Assembly (NCBI GenBank): GCA_002382495.1
Contig: DFXW01000041.1
Location: 169,274 to 233,273, forward strand
From: Flavobacterium sp. UBA4098
GTDB taxonomy: Bacteria > Bacteroidota > Bacteroidia > Flavobacteriales > Flavobacteriaceae
DNA length: 64,000 nt
Direction: 5' to 3'
The notes beneath the pieces were generated by a model. That model had not been told where the DNA came from. It was given only the letters and a program-made list of their open reading frames with translations, and searched no databases. Below, piece after piece: positions 55,909-64,000 of this stretch; positions within the stretch are counted from its first letter, which is position 1, and every line of letters starts with the position of its first letter. The position numbers and the translations under genes were made by a program.

Positions 55909-56148
55909 ATGACAACAGAAGAAGTATTGGCTAATGTGCTAAAAGCCTTAGAAGAAATTAGACCGTTTTTGAATTCGGATGGTGGCGATATTTCATTAGT
56001 CGAAATTGAAGACGATAAGCATGTCAAAGTTCGTTTGGAAGGCGCATGTACAAGTTGTAGTGTCAACCAAATGACTTTAAAGGCAGGAGTTGAAACTACA
56101 ATCAAAAAATACGTTCCTCAAATTGAATCAGTCGTAAACGTATTATAA
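55909..56148 (+). CDS. NifU C-terminal domain (Nfu-type) Fe-S scaffold
   Basis: This 79-residue single-domain protein has the Nfu Cys pair Cys47-x2-Cys50 in GACTSCSVNQMTLKAGVE, used to assemble a [4Fe-4S] cluster on a dimer. LNSDGGDISLVEIE is the family's start. It follows mrp by 11 bases, pairing a scaffold with a carrier. Confidence 0.95.
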   Translation: MTTEEVLANVLKALEEIRPFLNSDGGDISLVEIEDDKHVKVRLEGACTSCSVNQMTLKAGVETTIKKYVPQIESVVNVL

Positions 56149-56200
56149 TTTGCGTTTGTTTTTTTGAATACAAAACACACAACTAGAGAATAAATAAAAA

Positions 56201-56518
56201 ATGGACGTTTTAATTAAGATCAAAGATAGAGAAGGAGTCGTACATGAATTACAGGCGCCCACCGATATGGCAATGAACATCATGGAATTATGTAAAGCCT
56301 ATGAACTTCCGGTGGAAGGGACTTGTGGCGGAATGGCCATGTGTGCTTCTTGTCAATGTTATGTATTAAACGATGTGCCTTTGCCAGAAAAAGGCGATGA
56401 TGAAGAGGCGATGTTGTCGGAAGCATTTTATGTAAAATCCAATAGTCGATTGGGTTGCCAAATCCCAATCACCGAAGAATTAGAAGGTTTGGAGTTAGAA
56501 TTGGCTCCAGAAAATTAA
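56201..56518 (+). CDS. [2Fe-2S] ferredoxin, adrenodoxin type
   Basis: This 105-residue electron carrier has ligands Cys42, Cys48, Cys51 and Cys86 (GTCGGMAMCASCQCYV and LGCQIPI), the C-x5-C-x2-C...C spacing of adrenodoxin/Isc-type ferredoxins. It likely supplies electrons for Fe-S assembly with the two upstream genes. It ends at a hairpin terminator. Confidence 0.95.
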   Translation: MDVLIKIKDREGVVHELQAPTDMAMNIMELCKAYELPVEGTCGGMAMCASCQCYVLNDVPLPEKGDDEEAMLSEAFYVKSNSRLGCQIPITEELEGLELELAPEN

Positions 56519-56523
56519 AAGTG

Positions 56524-56557
56524 AAGCTCTGTCCATAGGATAGAGCTTTTATTTTTG
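56524..56557 (+). terminator. Terminator of the Fe-S gene group
   Basis: AAGCTCTGTCC (56524-56534) pairs with GGATAGAGCTT (56538-56548) with one G-T pair and a three-base loop, then TTATTTTTG. The stop of the convergent SGNH gene lies in the T run. Confidence 0.8.
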
Positions 56558-57322
56558 AACCATTTCACTTGCTTTAGGAACAATTCTGTCTACAAATAAA
56601 GAATAGGCCTTTTCTGACGGATGAAGTCCATCGGTAGCCACTAAATTGGGGTCTGTTAATCCTTGTCTTGTGATGTCGGTGATATTTATAAAAGCAATGC
56701 CATTGCTATCACAATAACTTTTAGCGAATGCATTATAACGATCAATTTCTGTTGATATTTGGGTAGGATTTGCAGATCGTTGCCCGAATGGAGTGTAGGC
56801 ATAATCAGGAATAGAAACAACAATAACATTGTTTTTGTTGCCTTTGGCTAATGTGATGGCTGTTTGTACTAATTGAGGGAACTCACTTCCATAGATACTA
56901 AATTCCTTGTTTTGATATTGATTATTCACTCCAATAAGTAAAGTCACCAACTTATAATCACTAGTTGGTTGCTGTTCTTTAATCGCTTGGATTAAATTAG
57001 AAGTTGTCCATCCTGTTTGTGCAATGATTTTTAAATCTACCGATAAATTAGGGATAGTAGATTCAAGCTTTTTCTTTAATTGTTCTGGAAAACGACAGGT
57101 AACACAAACGCTTTGTCCAATGGTATAACTATCTCCAAGGGCAATGTAAGAAACTTTTTTGCTTATTGGTTGGGGCTGGGGTTCAGGGGAAGGTGCTGGG
57201 CTAATTTTTGCAATGGATACAAAATTTGTGTTCTCGCTTGAACATTGGTTAAAAAAAAACACTACAACCATCAAAATGAATAGGTGTAGTGCTGTTTTTA
57301 TATGTATTGAAAAGTTGGCCAT
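56549..57322 (-). CDS. SGNH/GDSL hydrolase-like lipoprotein
   Basis: This 257-residue protein has a lipoprotein signal with Cys27 (FFFNQC). The SGNH blocks are block I IALGDSYTIG with the nucleophile Ser, block III LLIGVNNQYQ in which GxND appears as GVNN, and block V DGLHPSEKAYS with the Asp/His pair. It is probably an esterase or lipase acting on the outer surface or in the periplasm. The ATG at 57322 is preferred over one at 57337, which would overlap the upstream gene. Substrate unknown. Confidence 0.85.
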   Translation of the reverse strand: MANFSIHIKTALHLFILMVVVFFFNQCSSENTNFVSIAKISPAPSPEPQPQPISKKVSYIALGDSYTIGQSVCVTCRFPEQLKKKLESTIPNLSVDLKIIAQTGWTTSNLIQAIKEQQPTSDYKLVTLLIGVNNQYQNKEFSIYGSEFPQLVQTAITLAKGNKNNVIVVSIPDYAYTPFGQRSANPTQISTEIDRYNAFAKSYCDSNGIAFINITDITRQGLTDPNLVATDGLHPSEKAYSLFVDRIVPKASEMVQK

Positions 57323-57329
57323 TACTAGT

Positions 57330-58112
57330 TTAGGCAATTTCCATTGTCAAACTCAGTTGTTCTTCAATTGCATCCCAAAGTCCAATTCGTTTTTCTAATG
57401 CTGCTATTGAAATTTGCTCTACTTCACTCCATTTTTTGGTGTCGTTTCCACATAATTCGGTAATCATTCCCATAGCCATTGGACCGTGTTCATCGGCATC
57501 TAATTCAATATGTCGTTCGAAATAGTAGATTAGTTTTTTCAAATCGGTTTCAGGGAAATTGGCTTGAAAGTTTTTCAAAATAGCAGTAAACATACTCGGA
57601 ATCAAATCTTCTCTTCCAAAAGTAAATGCGGCTGCAATTTCGTGTGCTTTTCCTTCTTCAATTACTCTAAAAGTAAAATCTAAAAAGGCTTTGATATTCG
57701 GATGTAAACCACTGGTTTTAATGGCAACAAAAATATTATTAAGCGAACTTAATTTGGCTAAAAAAGCTTCAATTTCATTGGTATTAGCGCCACAATCTTG
57801 CATGGCCTCAAGGTACATTTCAAAATGACTTTGGCGACGGCCGTCTAAAGTCAAATCGCTTTCTTCAGCTACAACAATTTCATTAATTAAATAACGCGTT
57901 TGTGTATTGGCTGTTGGAAACCAAGGCGTAGTAGTGCAAGTTAATTTAGACTGCAATGCTTTTAATAAAGACATAAAATCCCAAACCGCATAGACATGAC
58001 TTTCTAAAAAACGGTGTAAGTCTTCAATGGTTTGAACTTTATTGTATAAAGGGTGTTGTAATAAGGCCTCTTTTTGAGTTTGAATACTATTGTTGATTGT
58101 ATCGATAGTCAT
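57330..58112 (-). CDS. DUF3050 family protein (heme-oxygenase-like fold)
   Basis: This 260-residue helical protein has FLESHVYAVWDFMSLLKALQ and YFERHIELDADEHGPMAM, in which His and Glu/Asp residues are placed like metal ligands of heme-oxygenase-like proteins. This fits my memory of DUF3050. Function is not established. It is followed seven bases later by the SGNH gene and is likely co-transcribed with it. Confidence 0.78.
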   Translation of the reverse strand: MTIDTINNSIQTQKEALLQHPLYNKVQTIEDLHRFLESHVYAVWDFMSLLKALQSKLTCTTTPWFPTANTQTRYLINEIVVAEESDLTLDGRRQSHFEMYLEAMQDCGANTNEIEAFLAKLSSLNNIFVAIKTSGLHPNIKAFLDFTFRVIEEGKAHEIAAAFTFGREDLIPSMFTAILKNFQANFPETDLKKLIYYFERHIELDADEHGPMAMGMITELCGNDTKKWSEVEQISIAALEKRIGLWDAIEEQLSLTMEIA

Positions 58113-58202
58113 TTTTTCAAATTTTTTGTAAAAATAGAAAAGCTAATAGGTTTTCTTCTTATTTCATCATCGATTTTATGAATACTTTAATAACTGTTTG
58201 CT

Positions 58203-59381
58203 TTACTTAAATGCTGCAATTCCAGTGACATCCATTCCAGTAATTAATAAATGGATATCATGGGTTCCTTCATAAGTTATCACCGACTCCAAGTTCATCA
58301 TATGACGCATAATGGAATAGTCACCCGTTATTCCCATTCCGCCTAGCATTTGTCTTGCTTCACGCGCAATATGAATGGCCATATCCACATTGTTTCTTTT
58401 GGCCATAGAAATTTGAGCCGTTGTTGCTCTACCTTCATTTTTTAAAACGCCTAAGCGCCAAGTTAACAATTGCGCTTTGGTTATTTCGGTAATCATTTCG
58501 GCTAATTTTTTTTGTTGTAATTGAGTGCCGGCAATGGGTTTGTCAAATTGTATTCGCTCTTTTGCATAACGCAAAGCGGTGTCGTAACAATCCATTGCAG
58601 CACCAATCGCTCCCCAAGCAATTCCATATCGAGCCGAATCCAAACAGCCTAGCGGAGCACTTAATCCAGAATGGTTAGGTAAAAGATTTTCTTTAGGAAC
58701 TTTGACATTGTCAAAAATCAATTCTCCAGTTGCAGATGCACGAAGCGACCATTTATTATGAGTCTCAGGAGTAGTAAAACCGTCCATGCCACGTTCCACA
58801 ATTAATCCGTGAATACGACCTTTTTCGTTTTTAGCCCAGACAATAGCAATATCAGCAAAAGGCGCATTTGAAATCCACATTTTGGCACCATTCAAAATAT
58901 AATGATCTCCGTTGTCTTTGAAATGAGTGGTCATTCCTCCAGGATTCGAACCATGATCGGGTTCGGTTAATCCAAAACAGCCCATTAATTCTCCAGTAGC
59001 CAGTTTTGGTAAGTATTTTTTTCGTTGTTCTTCGTTTCCGTATTTCCAAATCGGGTACATTACCAAAGACGATTGTACAGACGAAGTGGAACGGATCCCT
59101 GAATCTCCGCGTTCTATTTCTTGCATTAACAACCCATACGAAATTTGATCTAGACCTGCTCCCCCGTATTCTTCTGGAATGTAGGGGCCAAAACCACCAA
59201 TCTCCCCAAGACCTTTGATGAGTTGTTTAGGAAATTCGGCACGCTGAGCAAAATCTTCAATTATGGGTGAAACTTCCCGTTTTACCCAGGCTCTTGCCGA
59301 TTCACGAACTAATTTGTGTTCTTCGGTTAATAAATCGTCAAGGTTATAATAATCAGGAGCTTGAAATAAATCAGGTTTCAT
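58203..59381 (-). CDS. Acyl-CoA dehydrogenase, glutaryl-CoA dehydrogenase type
   Basis: This 392-residue FAD enzyme has LMGCFGLTEPDHGSNPGGM (flavin/substrate loop), WISNAPFADIAIVWAKNE, RYGIAWGAIGAAMDC and the catalytic Glu in VITYEGTHDIHLL. The latter and the overall pattern match glutaryl-CoA dehydrogenases of lysine/tryptophan breakdown. I start at 59381, since the longer reading would begin upstream of the -7 box at 59402-59409. A general acyl-CoA dehydrogenase remains possible. Confidence 0.9.
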   Translation of the reverse strand: MKPDLFQAPDYYNLDDLLTEEHKLVRESARAWVKREVSPIIEDFAQRAEFPKQLIKGLGEIGGFGPYIPEEYGGAGLDQISYGLLMQEIERGDSGIRSTSSVQSSLVMYPIWKYGNEEQRKKYLPKLATGELMGCFGLTEPDHGSNPGGMTTHFKDNGDHYILNGAKMWISNAPFADIAIVWAKNEKGRIHGLIVERGMDGFTTPETHNKWSLRASATGELIFDNVKVPKENLLPNHSGLSAPLGCLDSARYGIAWGAIGAAMDCYDTALRYAKERIQFDKPIAGTQLQQKKLAEMITEITKAQLLTWRLGVLKNEGRATTAQISMAKRNNVDMAIHIAREARQMLGGMGITGDYSIMRHMMNLESVITYEGTHDIHLLITGMDVTGIAAFK

Positions 59382-59401
59382 CGGAATACATTTTGTGCTA
59401 A

Positions 59402-59409
59402 CAAATGTA
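59402..59409 (-). promoter_or_regulatory. -7 promoter box of the acyl-CoA dehydrogenase gene
   Basis: TACATTTG on the minus strand matches TAnnTTTG, 21 bases before the ATG at 59381. The TTG upstream is at 15 bases, shorter than consensus. Confidence 0.5.
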
Positions 59410-59458
59410 CACAAACTAATAAAACAAAATAAAACGAAGACGTTGTGTTATCTGGATT

Positions 59459-60172
59459 TTACATTTTCAAGTAAAATTCTTTTGTTAAGGCAATGTATTC
59501 GGGAGTGTATTCGTGACGGCCTATTTCAATAATGAGTTCGTCTAGTAAAGGAGTATCGATTTTGCTACGGCTTAAAGCCAAAAGGCTACGCTTTATTTCA
59601 GTAGTAGGGGTCCCTTTTACACGGGTAATTTGCATTGGATACAATTCAAATTCATTGGCTATAGCCAAAAATCGTTCTTCTTCTTTAAAAGGAATGATTA
59701 CTGCAAAAATTCCGTTTTCAGACAATAACAAATCAGCGGCTTCAATCAAATCTTCGAAGGGAAGTGCGTCTTGAAAACGAGCCAAATCGCGTTGGTCGTC
59801 ATTAGTTTTGAAATCTTCGGCATAGAACGGCGGATTGGAAACAATTAGATCGTATTCGTCTTCGGGTTCTTCCATAAATTCATCTAAGCCAGCATGAAAA
59901 CAAAATAAGCGATCGTTCCATGGAGAGTTTTCAAAATTGTCTGTCGCTTGTTCGTATGTTTTTTCGTCAATTTCCAACGCGTCTATTTGTGCAGCATTGG
60001 AACGTTGTGCCAACATTAAAGCGATAATACCTGTTCCGGTACCAATATCTAGAATACTATAAGGTTGTTGTTTGATAGGAGCCCAAGCACCCAATAGTAC
60101 ACCATCGGTGCCAACTTTCATTGCGCATTGACCTTGCTGAACAGAAAATTGTTTGAATTGGAATTTAGACAA
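59459..60172 (-). CDS. tRNA1(Val) (adenine37-N6)-methyltransferase-like protein
   Basis: This 237-residue SAM-dependent methyltransferase has LDIGTGTGIIALMLAQR (SAM loop), ALEIDEKTYEQA and IVSNPPFYAEDF, whose NPPF motif is typical of N6-adenine or N5-glutamine methylation. Similarity in layout to YfiC/TrmN6 suggests tRNA modification. Target not proven. Confidence 0.85.
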   Translation of the reverse strand: MSKFQFKQFSVQQGQCAMKVGTDGVLLGAWAPIKQQPYSILDIGTGTGIIALMLAQRSNAAQIDALEIDEKTYEQATDNFENSPWNDRLFCFHAGLDEFMEEPEDEYDLIVSNPPFYAEDFKTNDDQRDLARFQDALPFEDLIEAADLLLSENGIFAVIIPFKEEERFLAIANEFELYPMQITRVKGTPTTEIKRSLLALSRSKIDTPLLDELIIEIGRHEYTPEYIALTKEFYLKM

Positions 60173-60262
60173 CTTAGATTATTTAGACTATTAGACTTTT
60201 TGGATTCTTTCTAAAGTCGCAGACGTTTCTATTAATCGAAAAGCGCAGCGAATCTAAAAGGC

Positions 60263-60787
60263 TTACAGGTACATTTCAATCAAGCCTTCTGGCAAATTCA
60301 TCACAACTTTTTTGTTGTCGCGATCAATGGTTACCAAGAAATGGTCAATCATGGGAATTAGAATTTCAACTCCGCCATGAAGCACTTCAAAAAGAGGTTG
60401 TGCGGTGGAATCGTTGATGGATTGAATGGTGCCGACCACGCCAAGACGTTGGTCTTCTACTTCAAATCCAATTACTTCGTGAAAATAAAATTTATTACCA
60501 CTTAATTTGGGTAGCATACTTAAAGGGAGGTAAAGGTCATTACCCAGTATAGCCTCGGCTTCTTCTTCTGTAGATACATCTTCAAAACGAATTCTAAGAA
60601 AGTCGTTTTTATGGAGGGAAGCAGTTTCAATAAAAAAAGGAACCAAGTGTTTGTTGCATTCAACAAACACTGATTCCAGATTTTCGTATAACTCGGGTTC
60701 GTCTGTGTCTAAATAAGCTAAGACTTCACCCTTGAAACTAAATTTTTTAGCGATTTTACCTAAATAGAAACAATCTTCTTTACGCAT
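60263..60787 (-). CDS. rimM: Ribosome maturation factor
   Basis: This 174-residue 16S rRNA-processing factor assists 30S maturation by binding ribosomal protein S19. The start DCFYLGKIAKKFSFKGEVLAY is the family signature of the N-terminal barrel, followed by a PRC barrel with GVEILIPMIDHFLVTID. It is 15 bases after rpsP, the usual pairing. Confidence 0.95.
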   Translation of the reverse strand: MRKEDCFYLGKIAKKFSFKGEVLAYLDTDEPELYENLESVFVECNKHLVPFFIETASLHKNDFLRIRFEDVSTEEEAEAILGNDLYLPLSMLPKLSGNKFYFHEVIGFEVEDQRLGVVGTIQSINDSTAQPLFEVLHGGVEILIPMIDHFLVTIDRDNKKVVMNLPEGLIEMYL

Positions 60788-60802
60788 TGTCGCTTAGAGA
60801 AT

Positions 60803-61462
60803 TTATGCTTCAGTTGTTTCGTTATTTTCTTCAGCAGCAGGAGCTTCTTCAGCAGGAGCTTCAACAACTTCTTCAGCAACAGCCTCAACAGCTACTTCTT
60901 CAGCAGGAGTTTCTTCTACTACTTCTTCAGCTGCAGCTTCAACAGCTACTTCTTCTTCAGCAACAACTTCTTCTTCAACAGCAGGAGTTGCAGCAGCAAT
61001 AGCATCAGCTTCAGCTTGAGCCGCTGCAGCTAAACGTTTTGCATTTACTTCTTTTTCTGCTTTCAAAGCTTTAGCTTTAGCATCAGCTTGCGCTTTTGAT
61101 AAACCATCTTTTTTAGCATCTACTTTACCAGCTTTTGCTTCTAACCAAGCAGCTAATTTAGCATCAGCTTGTTCTTGAGTTAAAGCTCCTTTACGAATAC
61201 CTCCATCAAGGTGGTGTTTCAATAAAGCACCTTTGTAAGAAAGAATTGCTTTTGCAGTATCTGTTGGTTGTGCGCCATTGTGCAACCATTTTACAGCGCT
61301 ATCTAAATTTAATTCGATAGTTGCAGGGTTAGTGTTTGGATTGTAAGTACCGATTTTCTCTAAGTATTTACCATCTCTTTTTGAGCGAGCATCAGCTGCT
61401 ACTACCCAGTAAAACGGTTTTTGTTTTTTACCGTGTCTTTGTAATCTAATTTTTACTGACAT
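60803..61462 (-). CDS. rpsP: 30S ribosomal protein S16 with long Ala/Glu/Val tail
   Basis: This protein of 219 residues has an S16 core (about 1-80; VKIRLQRHGKKQKPFYWVVAAD, IGTYNPN, WLHNGAQPTDTA). The remaining 135 or so residues first form a charged Lys/Ala helix (to about 155), then an acidic low-complexity tail with AEEVVEE and APAEEAPAAEE units. E. coli S16 is 82 residues. Extensions occur in Bacteroidota S16, but this one is long. It is followed by rimM. Confidence 0.95.
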   Translation of the reverse strand: MSVKIRLQRHGKKQKPFYWVVAADARSKRDGKYLEKIGTYNPNTNPATIELNLDSAVKWLHNGAQPTDTAKAILSYKGALLKHHLDGGIRKGALTQEQADAKLAAWLEAKAGKVDAKKDGLSKAQADAKAKALKAEKEVNAKRLAAAAQAEADAIAAATPAVEEEVVAEEEVAVEAAAEEVVEETPAEEVAVEAVAEEVVEAPAEEAPAAEENNETTEA

Positions 61463-61481
61463 AATCTTATGATTAAATTTT

Positions 61482-61496
61482 GAGGTACTCGACCTC
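61482..61496 (-). promoter_or_regulatory. Leader hairpin before rpsP
   Basis: GAGGT / ACCTC (61482-61486 and 61492-61496) form a small stem in the rpsP leader. It could serve as a protein-binding or stability element; function unproven. Confidence 0.3.
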
Positions 61497-61511
61497 GGTT
61501 AATTAAGGGTG

Positions 61512-61519
61512 CAAAGATA
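61512..61519 (-). promoter_or_regulatory. -7 promoter box of rpsP-rimM
   Basis: TATCTTTG on the minus strand fits TAnnTTTG, 50 bases before the rpsP ATG. The following GCACCC is common after such boxes. Confidence 0.6.
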
Positions 61520-61671
61520 CATTTTTTATTTAAAAATGCTAATTCGAATTGTAATTTAATAATTGAAAATTATTTTACTGTTTTTATGCCTAATTCATTG
61601 ACCTTAAGGCGTATTATCATTAAATTCATCACAAATAAGTGCAATCATAGTAGATTAGGATATATTAAGAC

Positions 61672-61679
61672 TACATTTG
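61672..61679 (+). promoter_or_regulatory. -7 promoter box of the RRM gene
   Basis: TACATTTG matches TAnnTTTG, 22 bases before the ATG, giving a short leader. Confidence 0.55.
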
Positions 61680-61701
61680 TCCCTTAATTAAACAAGTTTA
61701 T

Positions 61702-62049
61702 ATGAACATTTTTGTGGGAAGTCTTCCATTCAGTATTGAGGAAGCAGATTTAAGAGAGTCTTTCGAGGCTTACGGAGCAGTAGATTCAGTAAAAATTATT
61801 ACTGATAAATTCACTGGTAGAAGTAAAGGTTTTGGTTTTGTTGAAATGCCAAGCGACGAGGAAGCTCAAAAAGCAATTGACGAATTGAATGGTGCAACTG
61901 TTCAAGGACGTTCAATCGTAGTAAACAAATCTGAGCCTAAACCAGAAGGCGAAAGAAGAAGTTTTAACAACAACCGTGGTGGAGATTCACGCGGAGGTTA
62001 CGGAAATAACCGTGGCGGTGGAGACCGTGGAGGTAGAGGAGGATATTAA
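61702..62049 (+). CDS. RRM RNA-binding protein with RGG tail
   Basis: This 115-residue protein has one RRM (1-77; RNP2 IFVGSLPF, RNP1 KGFGFVEM) and a glycine/arginine-rich tail (GGDSRGGYGNNRGGG and GGRGGY). It resembles the cold-induced RNA-binding proteins of cyanobacteria and Bacteroidota and probably acts as an RNA chaperone. Single-gene transcript with promoter and terminator. Confidence 0.93.
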   Translation: MNIFVGSLPFSIEEADLRESFEAYGAVDSVKIITDKFTGRSKGFGFVEMPSDEEAQKAIDELNGATVQGRSIVVNKSEPKPEGERRSFNNNRGGDSRGGYGNNRGGGDRGGRGGY

Positions 62050-62067
62050 TATTTTTTCTTTATATAA

Positions 62068-62107
62068 AAAAAAGGTGTCAATTTTCATTGACACCTTTTT
62101 TATTTTT
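62068..62107. terminator. Bidirectional terminator between the RRM gene and leuB
   Basis: GGTGTCAAT (62074-62082) pairs with ATTGACACC (62087-62095) and is flanked by an A run on the left and a T run on the right, so it can serve both convergent genes. Confidence 0.85.
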
Positions 62108-62121
62108 AATCAGTTTGTAAA

Positions 62122-63183
62122 TTACAAATTAGCCACTAACCAATCGCCTACTTCGCTTGTTTTGTACGCTTTGGATCCTTTTGGAGCTAGATCTTCAGTC
62201 ACAATTCCTTCTTCTAATGATTTGTTGACTACGTTTCTGATCGCTTCAGCTTCCGCTTTTAAGCCAAAAGCATCTTCAAACATCATCGCTGCTGATAAAA
62301 TTGTAGCCAATGGATTTGCAATATTCAATCCGGTAGCTTGTGGATACGATCCGTGAATAGGTTCGTACAATGAAGTGTGCTCTCCTACAGATGCCGATGG
62401 CATCAATCCCATCGAACCAGAAATCACAGAAGCTTCGTCAGTTAAAATATCTCCAAATAAATTTTCAGTAATTAAGACATCATAGGAATTAGGCCATTGA
62501 ACCAATCGCATCGCCACAGCATCTACAAATTCATAAGACACTTCCACTTCAGGATAGTCTTTTTCCATTGCTTGAACGGTTTCTCTCCACAAACGAGACG
62601 TTTCCAATACGTTAGCTTTGTCCACACAACATAATTTTTTGCTACGAGTCATGGCTAATTCAAACCCTTTTTTAGCCAAACGTTGTACTTCGGCTCTAGT
62701 GTATACACAGTTGTCAAAAGCAGTATCTCCGTTGTCTTTTCTTCCTTTTTCTCCAAAGTAAATTCCACCTGTTAATTCTCGTAAGAAAACCAAATCAGTT
62801 CCTTCAATGCGCTCTCTTTTTAAAGGAGAATTGTCAATTAAAGAAGGGAATGTAAAAGTGGGACGCACATTGGCAAACAAACCTAATTTTTTACGCATCA
62901 ACAATAATCCTTGTTCAGGACGTACTTTTGCCGAAGGATCGTTATCGTATTTTGGGTGACCAATAGCACCAAATAAAACCGCATCAGCTTTCATACAGAT
63001 ATCGTGCGTTTCATCTGGGTAAGGAACTCCTACCGCATCGATGGCACAAGCTCCAGTTAAAGCGGGTGTCCAGTTGATTTCGTGATTGAATTTTTTTGCA
63101 ATAGCATCCGAAACTTTTACAGCTTCATTAATTACTTCAGGTCCTATTCCGTCTCCGGCTAAAAGTGCAATATTGAATTTCAT
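62122..63183 (-). CDS. leuB: 3-isopropylmalate dehydrogenase
   Basis: This 353-residue enzyme of leucine synthesis oxidises 3-isopropylmalate. The N-terminal ALLAGDGIGPEVINEA is typical. Substrate residues lie in LFANVRPTFTFP and LVFLRELTGGIYFGEKG, and metal/substrate aspartates in NLFGDILTDEASVISGSMGLMPSASVG. The NAD-specificity loop is YEPIHGSYPQATG, fitting LeuB rather than isocitrate dehydrogenase. It follows leuA by 46 bases. Confidence 0.97.
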   Translation of the reverse strand: MKFNIALLAGDGIGPEVINEAVKVSDAIAKKFNHEINWTPALTGACAIDAVGVPYPDETHDICMKADAVLFGAIGHPKYDNDPSAKVRPEQGLLLMRKKLGLFANVRPTFTFPSLIDNSPLKRERIEGTDLVFLRELTGGIYFGEKGRKDNGDTAFDNCVYTRAEVQRLAKKGFELAMTRSKKLCCVDKANVLETSRLWRETVQAMEKDYPEVEVSYEFVDAVAMRLVQWPNSYDVLITENLFGDILTDEASVISGSMGLMPSASVGEHTSLYEPIHGSYPQATGLNIANPLATILSAAMMFEDAFGLKAEAEAIRNVVNKSLEEGIVTEDLAPKGSKAYKTSEVGDWLVANL

Positions 63184-63229
63184 TAGGTATTATTTTTCGT
63201 GTTATATATTATATTTCGTTCTATCTATT

Positions 63230-64000
63230 TTAGATGCTTACTACATTCAGCATTTTTTGAGTGGCAACAATTGCCGCTACTGTTTGATCGGAATCCAATC
63301 CGCGGGTTTTGAATTCTTTACCGTTGTTGGTCCAAGTAATAATAGTTTCGCACAGCGCATCCGAACTACTTCCAGGAGGGATTCGCACGGCATAGTCAAT
63401 TAACTTTGGCAAACTCATTTTTTTACTTTTATAAATTTTGGCTAACGCATTCATAAAAGCATCAAATTGTCCATCACCTTGAGCATTTTCTTCAATTGTC
63501 TCACCGTCAATTTTCAGACAAAGTGTCGTCGAAGGGCGCATTCCTTTGGCGTGAACTAACACATAGGATTCTACAATAATGCGTTCCTCATAAGTTTGGC
63601 TGTCCAAAACATCAGAGATGATGTACGGTAAATCTTCTTTGGTCACCGTTTCTTTTTTGTCACCCAATTCGATAATGCGTTGGGTAACCAATTTTAAATC
63701 TTCTTGATTCAGTTGTAATCCTAATTCTTGTAGGTTTTTTTCGATATTGGCTTTACCAGAAGTTTTTCCTAAAGCATATTTTCGTTTTCTTCCAAAACGT
63801 TCTGGAAGTAAATCATTAAAATATAAGTTGTTTTTGTTGTCTCCATCAGCATGAATTCCTGCAGTTTGGGTAAACACATTATCACCTACAATGGGTTTGT
63901 TGGCTGGAATTCTATACCCTGTAAACGTTTCGACTAATTTACTTACCGAGTACAGTGAAGACTCTTTTACATTGATACTTACTTCAGGAATGAAATCATT
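63230..64000 (-). CDS. leuA: 2-isopropylmalate synthase, C-terminal 256 residues (runs off the window)
   Basis: The open frame continues past the right edge; the Val codon at 63877 can be misread as a start. The part seen has the end of the catalytic region (TFTGYRIPANKPIVG, AGIHADGDNKNN, RKYALGKTSGKANIEKNL) and a C-terminal regulatory domain with YVLVHAKGMRPSTTLCLKI and IPPGSSSDALCETI. Pairing with leuB supports leucine synthesis. A citramalate synthase is an alternative, because the decisive N-terminal residues are missing. Confidence 0.88.
   Translation of the reverse strand, partial: NDFIPEVSINVKESSLYSVSKLVETFTGYRIPANKPIVGDNVFTQTAGIHADGDNKNNLYFNDLLPERFGRKRKYALGKTSGKANIEKNLQELGLQLNQEDLKLVTQRIIELGDKKETVTKEDLPYIISDVLDSQTYEERIIVESYVLVHAKGMRPSTTLCLKIDGETIEENAQGDGQFDAFMNALAKIYKSKKMSLPKLIDYAVRIPPGSSSDALCETIITWTNNGKEFKTRGLDSDQTVAAIVATQKMLNVVSI

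Noticed and set aside
60787..61002. Plus-strand open frame rich in Gln and Leu opposite rpsP
   Set aside because: It is the antisense reading of the Ala/Glu codon repeats in the S16 tail.
63230..63877. A complete 215-residue gene starting at 63877
   Set aside because: The supposed start is a Val codon within leuA; the reading frame and homology continue to the window edge.

Overview
The window looks like a chromosomal segment of a Bacteroidota member, most likely Flavobacteriaceae and probably Flavobacterium-like. The DNA is AT-rich. Promoters carry the Bacteroidota -7 box (TAnnTTTG), in the best cases with TTG about 19-20 bases upstream. Several secreted proteins have flavobacterial-style signal peptides ending in AQ, and one ends in a type IX secretion (T9SS) tail. 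Gene content such as a fused murF-alr, a SucA/SucB pair and a MIP18-type Mrp protein fits the same group. I saw no rRNA genes, insertion sequences, integrases or CRISPR arrays.

Layout. Bases 1-2902 hold the start of a complex I operon on the minus strand (nuoA, B, C, D and the first codons of nuoE). A cold-shock gene and aspS follow at 3084-5158. At 5230-12389 lies an autoregulated tripartite RND efflux operon on the minus strand: tetR, a TolC-like gene, an HlyD-like lipoprotein, a small four-helix-bundle gene and an AcrB-like pump. A 9+9 bp inverted repeat overlaps its promoter and is a good candidate TetR operator. Bases 12511-23976 are mainly housekeeping: a polyprenyl synthase overlapped by an unknown gene, a PhoD-like phosphatase, sucA-sucB, an MFS exporter, TatD, an acyltransferase and L-asparaginase. 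A tRNA-Ser(GGA) gene sits at 24030.

Bases 24373-43671 are the accessory core: eleven tightly packed plus-strand genes encoding secreted proteins. It opens with a small T9SS-tail protein, a predicted outer-membrane barrel protein and a 2711-residue fibre built from phage-tail-fibre-like, coiled-coil and YadA-head-like repeats. Four two-gene cassettes follow. Each pairs a fibre or tip protein whose mature start reads QTGIGTTTP with a larger protein carrying binding-type domains (PA14, fibrinogen-like, LamG, discoidin, glycine-rich). The whole resembles a modular surface-fibre system assembled from phage-tail-like and animal-lectin-like parts. I regard it as the main candidate for an undescribed system.

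Bases 43866-64000 return to housekeeping: murF-alr, mscL, asd, a small Cys/His secreted protein with a TonB-dependent receptor, an L,D-transpeptidase, trmB, a LysE-type exporter, an alkyltransferase-like protein, an Fe-S group (mrp, nfu, ferredoxin), an SGNH lipoprotein, a DUF3050 protein, glutaryl-CoA dehydrogenase, an N6-methyltransferase, rimM-rpsP, an RRM protein, leuB and the 3' part of leuA. Functions were assigned by reading motifs; no database search was run.
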